This document shows, piece by piece, positions 25,224 through 33,408 of a DNA stretch of 64,000 nt (positions are counted from its first letter, which is position 1; each line of letters begins with the position of its first letter). Location: the NCBI RefSeq assembly GCF_037026715.1, contig NZ_JBANCG010000003.1:124001-188000 (forward strand). Direction: 5' to 3'. This stretch comes from Breoghania sp037026715. Lineage in GTDB: Bacteria; Pseudomonadota; Alphaproteobacteria; Rhizobiales; Stappiaceae. A program made the position numbers and the translations under genes. A model generated the notes under the pieces. That model was not told where the DNA came from, made no database searches, and was given only the letters and a program-made list of their open reading frames with translations.

Positions 25224-26366
25224 CTACTCGCTCCAGTAGACGCCTTCCAGCGGAACGCTGAGGAGGCGCGCATTCATCGCGTCGCGGGTCTTTGCGACGT
25301 CGATGTCGGAAAAGAGATCGGGGTGGATCCACTTCGCCAGCAGCTCGATCGTCAGCACGTCGAGGGGCGAGGAAAAAAGCTGGTGGGAGAGCGCATGGAC
25401 GTTGCCGGCCGTCACCGCCGGCAGCTCGGAAAAACCGGTGCGCGCCAGCACTTTGGCGAGCGTTTCGGCGGTGCGTTCGGGATCATAGTCGGGGCCGACC
25501 AGCACACCGGCGCGCTTTTCCATGTAGGCGCCGCCGGTGGCGATGTAGATTTCCGGCTTCGCCTCGATGACGTATTCCAGGCTGATCTTGCCGAACGCGC
25601 GGTCGATCACGTCGGCGCCGATGTTGTGGCCTCCGGCGAAATCGATCATCGCGCCGATGCTGCCCGTGCCCGGCGAATTGCAGCAGTCGGTGGAGGTGGA
25701 GGCGTGCGCCTCCAGAAACACCTTCGGCCGTCCCGCGTCCGGGCGGCTTGCGAGCCGTTCGGCGATTGCGCGGTAGCGTTCCTGCCGGAAGGCGACGGCG
25801 GCTTTGGCCCGCGCCTCGTTGCCGGTGAGCGTGCCCAGCATCAGCAGCGTCTTGTCGACGTTCTCAAGCGGGTCGGCGACGTTGTCGGCTATGGCGACGG
25901 GAATGCCGGCGGCCTCGATCAACTCGATCTCGCGCGCCGACGGCTTCGACATGAGCGAGAAGACGGCAAGGTCCGGTTCGGCCGCCAGTACCTGTTCCAC
26001 CGACAGCGTGCGTGATGAACTCGCCGTGTGTTTCAGCGTCTCGATTTGCGGGAAGCGCTGCCTGAAGCGGGCGTAGATTTCCTCGCCCAGCCGGTTGCTG
26101 TCATGCGGCCAGGCGACGACGAGCGAAACCGGATCGTCGCAAAGCATGGCGAGGTCGAGGAAGTAGCGCCCGTCGTCGATGAGGATGCGATGTGCGGGCG
26201 CTTCCAGACGGATCGTGCGCCCGGTGACGTCGGTCGCGACGATCTCGGCCTTGGCAGGTGCGGCTGCTGCGAGCAGCGCGGACGCGAGCAGGAACAGGGC
26301 TGAAAGGCCGGCCGTCCGCCCTCTTTCCGCAAAACGCGGACGTGCAAGGCGCATGCGCATCATCAT
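25224..26366 (-). CDS. periplasmic iron-siderophore binding protein
   Basis: A 380-residue FepB/BtuF-class binding protein. A signal peptide (hydrophobic LSALFLLASALLAAA, cleavage near AKA-E, about residue 40) precedes VTDVTGRTI-type lead-in sequence, and the helical backbone and C-terminal lobe (PEIYIATGGAY) follow the family. SSSRTLSVEQVLAAEPDLAVF is the typical interlobe region. It should bring the ferric siderophore to the FecCD permease encoded at 13144-15008. Three successive ATG codons (26366, 26363 and 26360) are available; the third has the best-spaced GAGGA. A TGA-N9-TCA iron box sits only 18 bp upstream of the first ATG, and the gene heads the entCEBFA transcript. Confidence 0.88.
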   Translation of the reverse strand: MMMRMRLARPRFAERGRTAGLSALFLLASALLAAAAPAKAEIVATDVTGRTIRLEAPAHRILIDDGRYFLDLAMLCDDPVSLVVAWPHDSNRLGEEIYARFRQRFPQIETLKHTASSSRTLSVEQVLAAEPDLAVFSLMSKPSAREIELIEAAGIPVAIADNVADPLENVDKTLLMLGTLTGNEARAKAAVAFRQERYRAIAERLASRPDAGRPKVFLEAHASTSTDCCNSPGTGSIGAMIDFAGGHNIGADVIDRAFGKISLEYVIEAKPEIYIATGGAYMEKRAGVLVGPDYDPERTAETLAKVLARTGFSELPAVTAGNVHALSHQLFSSPLDVLTIELLAKWIHPDLFSDIDVAKTRDAMNARLLSVPLEGVYWSE

Positions 26367-26383
26367 TCCTCGTCTCTAAAACT

Positions 26384-26398
26384 TGACTTTTTAACTCA
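26384..26398. promoter_or_regulatory. RirA-type iron-responsive operator TGA-N9-TCA
   Basis: Exact TGA-N9-TCA, flanked by AAAACT as at 13061. Its place directly before the binding-protein gene suggests repression of the whole binding-protein/YncE/ent transcript when iron is sufficient. Confidence 0.65.
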
Positions 26399-26556
26399 TG
26401 AATATGAACATTCTAATCGCGCTTCCGCATTGTGCTGTCAAGCGTGCAATGCGGTTTTGGAAAGTTTTTCTCCTTCAGGAAGCCGTAAGAGTGCAAAAAT
26501 TGTTTAGAAATATTCAAATATATATGGGTCAACAAACGAAATTTGACTTATTGTCA

Positions 26557-26592
26557 TTCCAGTAATTGACGGAAATCCGCCAATTACTGGAA
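26557..26592. promoter_or_regulatory. 36-nt perfect-arm stem-loop
   Basis: Arms TTCCAGTAATTG and CAATTACTGGAA (12 of 12 paired) plus an inner CGG/CCG around AAAT. It lies 80 bp past the O-methyltransferase stop on the minus strand. No T-run follows, so it may be an operator or a processing site rather than a simple terminator. Confidence 0.55.
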
Positions 26593-26672
26593 TTGAAATA
26601 TGAGAGCTTCACCAGAAATTGGCATAATTTAGGCATTTCAGAAATCGAATACACGAAATTGAGCGCGCGCGA

Positions 26673-27308
26673 TCAGCGCCGCCGCAGAAACGTCATGCCG
26701 TCGCCGAACGGGATGAGCGACATGTCCACCCGCTCATCGTCGCGGATCTTGATGTTGAGCTGGCGCAGGGCGACGGTCTCGGGCCGGTTGTCGTCGGCAT
26801 CCGCCACCGAGCGTCCCCAGAACATGTTGTCGAAGACGATCAGCCCGCCGGGGCGCACCAGCTTCAGGCAGCGCTCGTAATAGGCGTCGTAATCGTTCTT
26901 GTCGGCGTCGATGAAGGCGAGATCGAAGGTATCCGCCTCGCCGTTCGCGATGAGCCGGTCAAGGGTCGCGACCGCCTCGCCGAGCTGGAGATTTATCTTG
27001 TCGGAAAGGCCGGCGCGCGCCCAGTAGCGTCGCGCGATGGCGGTATATTCCTCCGACATGTCGCAGGCGACGACCTCGCCGCCCTCCGGCAGGGCGGCGG
27101 CGACCGAGAGCGCGCTGTAGCCGGTGAAGGTGCCGACCTCCAGCGTCCGCTTCGCGCCGATGAGCTTTGCCAGCAGCGCCAGGAATTCGCCGCAGGCCGG
27201 CGAGACCATCATCATGCCGTTGGCCATCGCCATCGTCTCGGCGCGCAGGTCCTTCTGGATCTGCGTCTGGCGGGTGCCGGTGTCGATGACGTACTGGCGG
27301 ATCTCCAT
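26673..27308 (-). CDS. SAM-dependent O-methyltransferase, catechol/caffeoyl-CoA type
   Basis: A 211-residue class I methyltransferase of the O-methyltransferase family 3. The SAM-binding TLEVGTFTGYSALSVA, the acidic VVACDMSEEY strand end, and the metal-binding FIDADKNDY and IVFDNMFWGRSV stretches are all visible; enzymes with this Asp-Asp-Asn metal site methylate vicinal diols such as catechols. It lies 89 bp behind the TonB receptor gene, in the same direction. In this setting it could methylate a catechol siderophore or a breakdown product, but no experiment supports that. The ATG at 27308 follows AGAAGG at good spacing; an in-frame GTG at 27335 would add nine residues. Confidence 0.85.
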   Translation of the reverse strand: MEIRQYVIDTGTRQTQIQKDLRAETMAMANGMMMVSPACGEFLALLAKLIGAKRTLEVGTFTGYSALSVAAALPEGGEVVACDMSEEYTAIARRYWARAGLSDKINLQLGEAVATLDRLIANGEADTFDLAFIDADKNDYDAYYERCLKLVRPGGLIVFDNMFWGRSVADADDNRPETVALRQLNIKIRDDERVDMSLIPFGDGMTFLRRR

Positions 27309-27362
27309 GTCGGAGACCTTCTTTTCCTTCTGCACGATGGATCGTTCCTTCTCAAATAGAGG

Positions 27363-27391
27363 AAAGCCCCGCCCGGATGCGCGGGCGGGGC
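27363..27391 (-). terminator. hairpin after the TonB receptor gene
   Basis: Stem GCCCCGCCC / GGGCGGGGC, eight-base loop, followed on the minus strand by TTTCCTC. A weak intrinsic terminator that may let some transcripts continue into the O-methyltransferase gene. Confidence 0.6.
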
Positions 27392-27397
27392 GTGAAA

Positions 27398-29614
27398 TCA
27401 CCACTTGTACTTGAGCGAGGCGAGGAAGGTGCGGCCGGTGCCGTAGAAGCAGGCGTTGTCGGCCGAGCACGAGGAGACGTATTCGGTGTCGAACACGTTC
27501 TGCACGTTGAAGCGGAAGGTCGTGCCTTCGAGCTGGTCGTCGAGCTTGCCGAGATCGTAGTCGAGGGCAGCGTCGAACAGGGTGAAGTCCTTCACCTTCA
27601 CGGTGTTTTCGTCGTTGGCCCAGCTCTCGCCGGTGTAGCGCACGCCTGCGCCGAGACCGAGGCCTTCGACCGCGCCCGACTGGAACGTGTAGTGCGCCCA
27701 GACCGAGGCGATGTGCTGCGGGATGGTCGCGGGCGTGTTGCCGACATTCGTCGTGGTAACAAGATCCTTCCTTATCTCGGCGTCGACGAAAGTGTACGAG
27801 CCGACAAGATCCCAGCCATTGTCGAAGCTCGCCTTGCCGGTGACCTCGATGCCGCGGGAATTTACCCGGCCGATCTTTCTGTAGTAACCGCTGTTTGATG
27901 TGTCGGAGGTGACCGCGTTGTTCTGGGTCAGGTCGAAGGCGGAGACCATGAGGAAACTGTCGTAGCCTGCAGGCTGATACTTGACGCCGATCTCGTACTG
28001 CCTGCCGGTGACCGGGTCGAGCGCGACATTCCCGACGGCAACGCCCGCCGGCACTTCGAAGGAGGTGGCGTAGCTAACATAGGGCGCGAAGCCGCTGTCA
28101 AACAGATAGGCCGCGCCGGTGCGCCAGGTGAAGGCGGTGCCCTGCTGGTTATCTGTCTTGAGATCGCCGCTGGCGATGGTCAGCGTCTCGGTCTTCTGTG
28201 AATACCAGTCGAACCGGCCGCCCAGCGTCAGGGCCAGCTTGCCGATGCGCGCCTGCTCCTGCAGGTAGGTGCCCGCCTGCTGGGTGTGCTGATCGGCGTC
28301 CGTCAGGAAGGCCGGGGTGGCGATGGTGCCGGAATAGTCGGGGTTGAAAATGTCGATGCTGCTGGCGCTGCCGCCGCCAAACAGGCGGTTCGCCTCCGAC
28401 CACTGGTAGTCGAAGCCGCCGAGCAGCTTGTGCTCCACCTTGCCGGTCACGAAATCGGCCTCCAGCTGGTTGTCGACGGCCAGCGTGTGCAGTTCTTCGT
28501 CGACGGCAGAGGCCCGCCGGCCAAGCGCTGTGCCGGTGATGCTGACCGGCGCGACGCCCCTGAACTCGGTCTCCATGTAGGAGTAGCGCAGGTTCTGGCG
28601 GAAGGTGAAGACGTCGTCGAACTGATGTTCGAACTCGTAGCCGATCCGCATGCTGTCGCGCTCGAACTTGTCGAAGTCCGGATCGACGATGTTGAAGTCG
28701 TAGGGAATGAACACTCCCCCGGCGGCGGCGTAGACCGTGCCGGCTGCCGGCAGGCGCGAGGGGTAGTAGCTCTCCGGCTCGTGCGTCACGTTGGCGAGCA
28801 GCGTGATCTTCGTGTCGTCGCTCGGAAGCCATGTGAAGGACGGCGAGATCGAATAGCGCTGGCTGTTCATGTCGTCCATGTCGGACTGCTTGAAGTAGCC
28901 AAAGCCCGAGACCCGGTAGAGGAATGTCTCCGCGTCATTGACCGGGCCGGAGGTGTCGAAGGCGCCGGTCACGCCCCAGGGATAGCCGACGGCAAGTTCC
29001 ACCTCGTGCTGCGTCTCCTTGGTCGGACGCTTGGAGACGAGGTTGACGAGCCCGCCCGGGTTGACCGCGCCGTAGAGCACGGAGGCCGGGCCGCGGAAGA
29101 TCTCGATGCGCTCCAGCTCGCGCACGTCCACGGTGGGCTGGGCGAACGAGATGCCCTTCTGCATGCGCAAGCCGTCGAGATACTGCACGAAGCTCTGATA
29201 GCCGCCGAAGCCGCGCATCGGCACGATGTCGTAACGGTCCTGCGCGCGGATGTCGGCGGCGACGCCCGCAGAGTAGCGCAGCGCTTCCTGCACCGTCTGC
29301 GCGCCCTGCTGTTCCACCTGCTCCTTGGTCACGACGGAAACCGAGGCCGGCGTTTCCAGGATCGACGTGTTGGTCTTGGTGCCCGACGTGCTGCGCGAGG
29401 CGACAAGACCGTCCACAGGCCCTTTCGGATCTTCCGCGCTGTCCGCCTCCACGACGATCGTTTTCAGTTCGACCGTTCCGGCGCTCTGCGCGTAGGCGAT
29501 GCGGGGAGATGCTGCCAGAGCCGAAAGAGCGGCGATGCCGACGAGCCCCGTCGTCGACAGGATGCTCCGTCGCCTGGCGAAACGACGGCGGTGGAAGTTG
29601 CGGACCATGGACAT
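27398..29614 (-). CDS. TonB-dependent siderophore receptor, FhuA-like
   Basis: A 738-residue outer-membrane receptor. A long signal peptide ends near ASPRIAYA, a TonB-box-like IVVEA follows, then the plug domain (TPASVSVVTKEQV, IEIFRGPASVLYGAVNPGG) and a 22-strand barrel ending FLASLKYKW with a terminal aromatic. The paired cysteines and CFYGTGRTF close to the end are typical of the FhuA/ferrichrome subgroup. Because the adjacent genes make a catechol, either this receptor takes up the native catechol or it scavenges a foreign hydroxamate. The first ATG has GAGGT five bases upstream. A clear iron box covers its promoter. Confidence 0.93.
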   Translation of the reverse strand: MSMVRNFHRRRFARRRSILSTTGLVGIAALSALAASPRIAYAQSAGTVELKTIVVEADSAEDPKGPVDGLVASRSTSGTKTNTSILETPASVSVVTKEQVEQQGAQTVQEALRYSAGVAADIRAQDRYDIVPMRGFGGYQSFVQYLDGLRMQKGISFAQPTVDVRELERIEIFRGPASVLYGAVNPGGLVNLVSKRPTKETQHEVELAVGYPWGVTGAFDTSGPVNDAETFLYRVSGFGYFKQSDMDDMNSQRYSISPSFTWLPSDDTKITLLANVTHEPESYYPSRLPAAGTVYAAAGGVFIPYDFNIVDPDFDKFERDSMRIGYEFEHQFDDVFTFRQNLRYSYMETEFRGVAPVSITGTALGRRASAVDEELHTLAVDNQLEADFVTGKVEHKLLGGFDYQWSEANRLFGGGSASSIDIFNPDYSGTIATPAFLTDADQHTQQAGTYLQEQARIGKLALTLGGRFDWYSQKTETLTIASGDLKTDNQQGTAFTWRTGAAYLFDSGFAPYVSYATSFEVPAGVAVGNVALDPVTGRQYEIGVKYQPAGYDSFLMVSAFDLTQNNAVTSDTSNSGYYRKIGRVNSRGIEVTGKASFDNGWDLVGSYTFVDAEIRKDLVTTTNVGNTPATIPQHIASVWAHYTFQSGAVEGLGLGAGVRYTGESWANDENTVKVKDFTLFDAALDYDLGKLDDQLEGTTFRFNVQNVFDTEYVSSCSADNACFYGTGRTFLASLKYKW

Positions 29615-29671
29615 TGTTACCTCGCTGTCCCGAAGATCACGTCTCCGTTATCGAGGCTCATTAGCATAACT

Positions 29672-29703
29672 TGAGTCATAAACTCAATTTTATGCCTCTG
29701 CAA
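29672..29703 (-). promoter_or_regulatory. receptor promoter with RirA-type operator
   Basis: On the minus strand a -35 TTGCAG (29698-29703) and -10 TATGAC (29675-29680) are 17 bp apart. The exact TGA-N9-TCA box at 29672-29686 covers the -10, so a bound repressor would block polymerase. Confidence 0.65.
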
Positions 29704-29826
29704 AAGTTGCAGTGTGTCCACAGGGCAACAGCATCCGCCGCGGCGTTCCGGAAGATCGTTTGAAAGCAGTGGCTTGAAGCCGGTCCGCAGGCCGCTCGCG
29801 CGCTTTGCCCGCGGCCCCGCCTTCGC

Positions 29827-30057
29827 TCAATCGTTGTCGCCGCCGGTATGGCCCCGCTGAACCGCGGAGACGGGATCGCTCGCGGGAAAGGTGCCGCGCA
29901 GGCCCTCGTCAAGCTCGCCATCCAGGACCGCCTGTTCCTCGGCGGCGGCCTTGCCTGCCGCCACGGCGTCCTCGCGGGTGCCGAAACTCTGGGATATCCG
30001 GCCGGCGACCACATAGGCCCAGCCGTCGTCGCGGTGAACGATGTCGATCGGTTTCAT
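29827..30057 (-). CDS. small DUF2188-like protein
   Basis: A 76-residue soluble protein with MKPIDIVHRDDGWAYVV followed by a helix GTREDAVAAGKAAAEEQ. This one-strand-pair plus helix layout, with an aromatic strand and a DA..A helix, is that of the DUF2188 family of unknown function. The tail is acidic with DPVSAVQRGHTGG. The ATG at 30057 has a perfect AAAGGAG; the frame is open further upstream but without a comparable start. Probably transcribed alone. Function unknown. Confidence 0.75.
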   Translation of the reverse strand: MKPIDIVHRDDGWAYVVAGRISQSFGTREDAVAAGKAAAEEQAVLDGELDEGLRGTFPASDPVSAVQRGHTGGDND

Positions 30058-30191
30058 GGGGTCTCTCCTTTGCGTTTCCATTCGGTTTGCCCGAATGTTG
30101 TCTTGGGGAAACGCACCGCGTCCCGGCTTGTTCCGGGTAGTCATGATTCGCTGGCGTATGAGAAAAGCCGGTGCCGCCGGTAGCCACTGGC

Positions 30192-30905
30192 TTAAGTCGT
30201 CGCGCGGATATCGGCGATGACGGGCAGGTGGTCGGAAGACCCGCGTGCCTCGGCGTCGGTCCACGCGCTGACGAGGTTTCGAGGCGTCCGGCAGTAGATG
30301 CGGTCGAGCCGCAGGAGCGGAAAGCGCGCGGGGAAGGTCTTGACCATCGTGCGCACCGGCAGGACCTCGCGCATCGCCCTGCGCACCGCGCCGACCGTGA
30401 ACCAGTCGTTGAAATCGCCGAGCGCCACGGTCGTGAGCCCGCGCGGATTGCCGGCGAGTGTCGCGAGCTTGCGGGCCTGCATGCGCCGCTCCGCGAGCTT
30501 CAGTCCCAGATGGGCGGAAATCAGGTGCAGCGCGCCGCCCGGGCTTTCCACGATCGCATCGATGGCCGAGCGCGGTTCGCGGCCGGCGAAGGAAAGATCG
30601 TGCAGAACGCTGTCGCGGATCGGCCAGCGGCTCAGGATCGCATGCCCGTAATAGTGGCCGTCGGGCGCTTCGATCGTGCGCGCCTCGCGCCAGTGGCCGC
30701 GTTCTTCGTGCAACTCCTTCAGCGGTGCGAGGCAGTCGATGCCCCGGCCGCGCGTGTCGATCTCCTGAAGCGCCACGATGTCGGGATCGTGCCGGCGGAT
30801 GAGGCTGGCGATGCGCTCAAGGTCGAATTGTCCGTCCGGGCCGATGCCGCCATGGATGTTCCAGGTCATCAGCCGCACGATCCCGCCCTTGCGTGCCTCG
30901 CTCAC
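30192..30905 (-). CDS. endonuclease/exonuclease/phosphatase-family protein
   Basis: A 237-residue metal-dependent phosphodiesterase or nuclease of the EEP superfamily. LMTWNIHGG holds the Asn, IVALQEID the metal Glu, ISAHLGL the active-site His, LGDFNDW the Asp/Asn pair, and GSSDHLPV the terminal Asp-His. The GTG start at 30905 overlaps the stop of the phospholipase D-like gene (GTGA), so the two are co-translated; an ATG at 30869 directly before TWNIHGG would also give a functional domain. Pairing with a PLD-like membrane protein suggests phospholipid or nucleotide phosphodiester turnover. The substrate is not known. Confidence 0.85.
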   Translation of the reverse strand: MSEARKGGIVRLMTWNIHGGIGPDGQFDLERIASLIRRHDPDIVALQEIDTRGRGIDCLAPLKELHEERGHWREARTIEAPDGHYYGHAILSRWPIRDSVLHDLSFAGREPRSAIDAIVESPGGALHLISAHLGLKLAERRMQARKLATLAGNPRGLTTVALGDFNDWFTVGAVRRAMREVLPVRTMVKTFPARFPLLRLDRIYCRTPRNLVSAWTDAEARGSSDHLPVIADIRATT

Positions 30906-33100
30906 GAACGCGCCTTGCGGTAACGGCGCACGAGAAACTGCAGCGCGAACAGGAACCCGCCCCACAGCACCACCAGCCCGGCGAAGACCGCCACGCGGCC
31001 GAGCGTCGGTTCGTTCACCAGCAGTGTCACCTGCCGGGCGAGAAGCGTCATGGTCAAGAGCCCAGGCGCGAGGCCGAGCAGCGTGCCGAAACAGTAGTCG
31101 GCAAAGCGCACCTGCACCGCGCCGGCGACGAGGTTCACCAGCGTGAAGGGGGCGATCGGCACGAGGCGGATGCCGGCGACCGCAAGCACCCCGTGGTCCG
31201 ACATGCCATGCCGGATCCGGCTGATGCGCGGCCCGACGACCCGGCGCAGCGAGCGCTGGCCGATTCTCAGCCCGATCAGATAGGTGACGATGGCAGACAG
31301 CATGGCACCGGCTGTGGCCAGAAGCATGCCGAGCCAGCCGCCGAAGACCGCGACGGTCGCCAGGATCAGCACGGTGACGGGAAAGGCCACGAGCCCGCCT
31401 GCGATGAAGGCGGCGATGACGATGGCCGGTGCCCAGGGATGCTGCGCGATGCCCTGGAAGAGCTGGCCGAGCTTTTCCGGATCGGCGACCGGTGAATGGC
31501 GCCAGGCGAGGACGGCGAGCCCGACGACGGCGACCGCGATGGCCGCGCGCAGGATCGTTGGCCACCAGCGCGGATCGGGCGCGACCTCGGCGGCCGCGTT
31601 GAGATCGTAGAGCGGTTCCGGCGGATCGCCGATCTGGCGCAGTGACAGCGGCACGTCGACCTTCTCGTCCGCCACCGGCACCAGCGTGCGCCGCGTCTCG
31701 GGCAGTGCGTCGAGCGCGGCAAAGACCGAGCCGTCCGCCTCCTCGATCGCCTCCTGCAATGCCTCCGGTTCGATGCCGACATGCTCGCCCAGGAGCCGGT
31801 TGCGGACATGGGCTATGGCAGCGCGTTCCGTCGCGTCCGCCGCCTCCAGCGTCAGATCGCATTCGCTGTCGAAACCGATCGACCGGTTGCACAGGTTGGC
31901 GGAGCCGATCCTGAGCCAGCCGTCGTCGATCACCATCACCTTGGCATGCACCATGATCGGAACCGTGACGCCGTCGTCGCTCGCCTGCGGGTAGACGAGA
32001 CGCACGCGGTCTTCCACGCCGGCGTTGCGCAGCACCTGCATGAAGCGCTGCCGGCCGTCGAGCATCGAGGCCTTGGCGAGCCATTCGGGGTAGGTTTCGG
32101 GCACGACGATGACGGCCTCGAGCGCCGGCTTCTCCTTCAGCCGCCGTGCGAGGGTGTCGGCGAGCGTGAGGGCGGTGAGGAACTGGTTCTCGATATAGAG
32201 AATGCGCTCCGCCCGGCCGACCATGTCGTACCAGAGCTTCTCCACCTCGGTGACGGCGGGCGTGCCGTCATGGGCGGGGTAGGTGCGCGAGATGCCGATC
32301 CGCGCGTCGGTGAAGGCGTGGGAAAGGCCCTCGGGCCACGGGTCGGCAGCGTCCCGCGCGTCGATCCCCGCGGGTTCCAGCTTCTCGTCGGTGGCGATCC
32401 GCCAGCGCTCGCGTACCAGATCGCCGAGTGCGGCGGCGGCCGCACCGTCCACCGCCATCTGCACGTCGTGAAACGGGCCGTAGGTGCTGCCGGTGGGGTC
32501 CACCCGGCGCGGATCCTCGGCCTTGTGAACGGAATTGTCCCAGCGCCTGCGGGTGAGGTCGAGGCCGCCGGAAAAGGCGATGCGGTCGTCGATGACGACG
32601 ATCTTCTGGTGCTGCGAGGCGCCGAGCGGGATCTCGTCGTCAAGGCACAGCTCGATGCGTGCCGGGGTCGACCAGAACAGCCGCAGTCGTGGCGCCAGCT
32701 CCCGCTCAAGCGAGAACAGCATCGAATAATCCCACAGCAGCAGGCGGATGTGCAGGTCCTCGTTGCGGTTGACGAGCTCGGTCAGGAAGGCGGCAAAGGT
32801 CTCCGGCAGATCGTCGTCGACCGTGCCGTCGGGGCCGACGAGGCGCATGCGGCTTTCGATGTCCCAGCCGACGATGGTGATCGAGCGGCGCGCCTTCGCC
32901 ATCGCCTTGCGCAGCGCGCCGAAATAGGCGCCCGCGTCGATCAGCGGCGCCGCGCGCGGAGCGGTCTCCACGCGCCAGACATTGCGGCCGGGCGCGAATA
33001 CGCTATCGCCCTGCCGGTCATCCGAAGACCCGGCAGGCGCCCGGCCGTCGTCCTGCGCAATGACGTCCTGCGAACCGATGGGCCCGTCGTTCATGAACAT
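30902..33100 (-). CDS. phospholipase D-like protein fused to a VTT/DedA membrane domain
   Basis: A 732-residue fusion. The N-terminal half (about 45-480) has two HKD motifs, QHQKIVVIDDRIAFSGG and VHAKVMVIDDGWLRIGS, the active site of phospholipase D and cardiolipin synthases. The C-terminal quarter has about six hydrophobic helices of the TVP38/SNARE-associated (VTT) family (GLRIGQRSLRRVVGPR, VRFADYCFGTLLGLAPG). It probably handles phosphatidyl transfer or hydrolysis at the inner membrane, the VTT part perhaps moving lipid. The ATG at 33100 has GGGGG upstream; ATG codons at 33094 and 33157 are alternatives. Overlaps the EEP gene by 4 bp. Confidence 0.87.
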   Translation of the reverse strand: MFMNDGPIGSQDVIAQDDGRAPAGSSDDRQGDSVFAPGRNVWRVETAPRAAPLIDAGAYFGALRKAMAKARRSITIVGWDIESRMRLVGPDGTVDDDLPETFAAFLTELVNRNEDLHIRLLLWDYSMLFSLERELAPRLRLFWSTPARIELCLDDEIPLGASQHQKIVVIDDRIAFSGGLDLTRRRWDNSVHKAEDPRRVDPTGSTYGPFHDVQMAVDGAAAAALGDLVRERWRIATDEKLEPAGIDARDAADPWPEGLSHAFTDARIGISRTYPAHDGTPAVTEVEKLWYDMVGRAERILYIENQFLTALTLADTLARRLKEKPALEAVIVVPETYPEWLAKASMLDGRQRFMQVLRNAGVEDRVRLVYPQASDDGVTVPIMVHAKVMVIDDGWLRIGSANLCNRSIGFDSECDLTLEAADATERAAIAHVRNRLLGEHVGIEPEALQEAIEEADGSVFAALDALPETRRTLVPVADEKVDVPLSLRQIGDPPEPLYDLNAAAEVAPDPRWWPTILRAAIAVAVVGLAVLAWRHSPVADPEKLGQLFQGIAQHPWAPAIVIAAFIAGGLVAFPVTVLILATVAVFGGWLGMLLATAGAMLSAIVTYLIGLRIGQRSLRRVVGPRISRIRHGMSDHGVLAVAGIRLVPIAPFTLVNLVAGAVQVRFADYCFGTLLGLAPGLLTMTLLARQVTLLVNEPTLGRVAVFAGLVVLWGGFLFALQFLVRRYRKARS

Positions 33101-33408
33101 TGTGCCCCCAAGGCATACCCCCAATCGGGTTGTGGTCGTGCGCGCGAGCGATGCCATGCTCGTTCAGCGGATCTGATCTGCGAAAAGACAACGTCGGGTG
33201 GCGGGGCGGGTTCCCATGAAGATATCAACCATATGAAATATATAGGAAAACAAATGATGGTTGGATCGTGGCGGCTCGCATTCCGGCACCGTTTCGTCGG
33301 CGCATGTCGGGTGGCGCCGGGTTGAACCAAAACGCAGCGCATGCTATTTAAATGTCGATTTACATAGCCTGCTATTTATATGCGGGCGAAGCGATCCGGA
33401 AAAATGAC
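33101..33408. promoter_or_regulatory. divergent promoter region with MarR-type repeats
   Basis: Between the PLD-like gene and the MarR gene. The 33230-33390 part is AT-rich and contains the repeats described at 33343-33382; the remainder shows nothing recognisable. Confidence 0.6.
33343..33382. promoter_or_regulatory. candidate MarR operator: direct repeat plus palindrome
   Basis: GCTATTTAAATG (33343-33354) and GCTATTTATATG (33371-33382) form a direct repeat 28 bp apart, and ATAGC-CT-GCTAT (33364-33375) is a palindrome overlapping the second. They lie 27-66 bp before the MarR start, the usual place for autorepression. Confidence 0.55.

Larger units (their letters stand above)
26367..26672. 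promoter_or_regulatory. AT-rich promoter region of the siderophore operon
   Basis: A 306-bp gap holding the iron box at 26384-26398 and a 36-nt stem-loop at 26557-26592. The rest is AT-rich without a recognisable gene. Confidence 0.65.

Noticed and set aside
26544..26556. Fourth possible iron box near the O-methyltransferase
   Set aside because: The arms TGA and TCA are only 7 bases apart here, not 9, so it does not meet the pattern.
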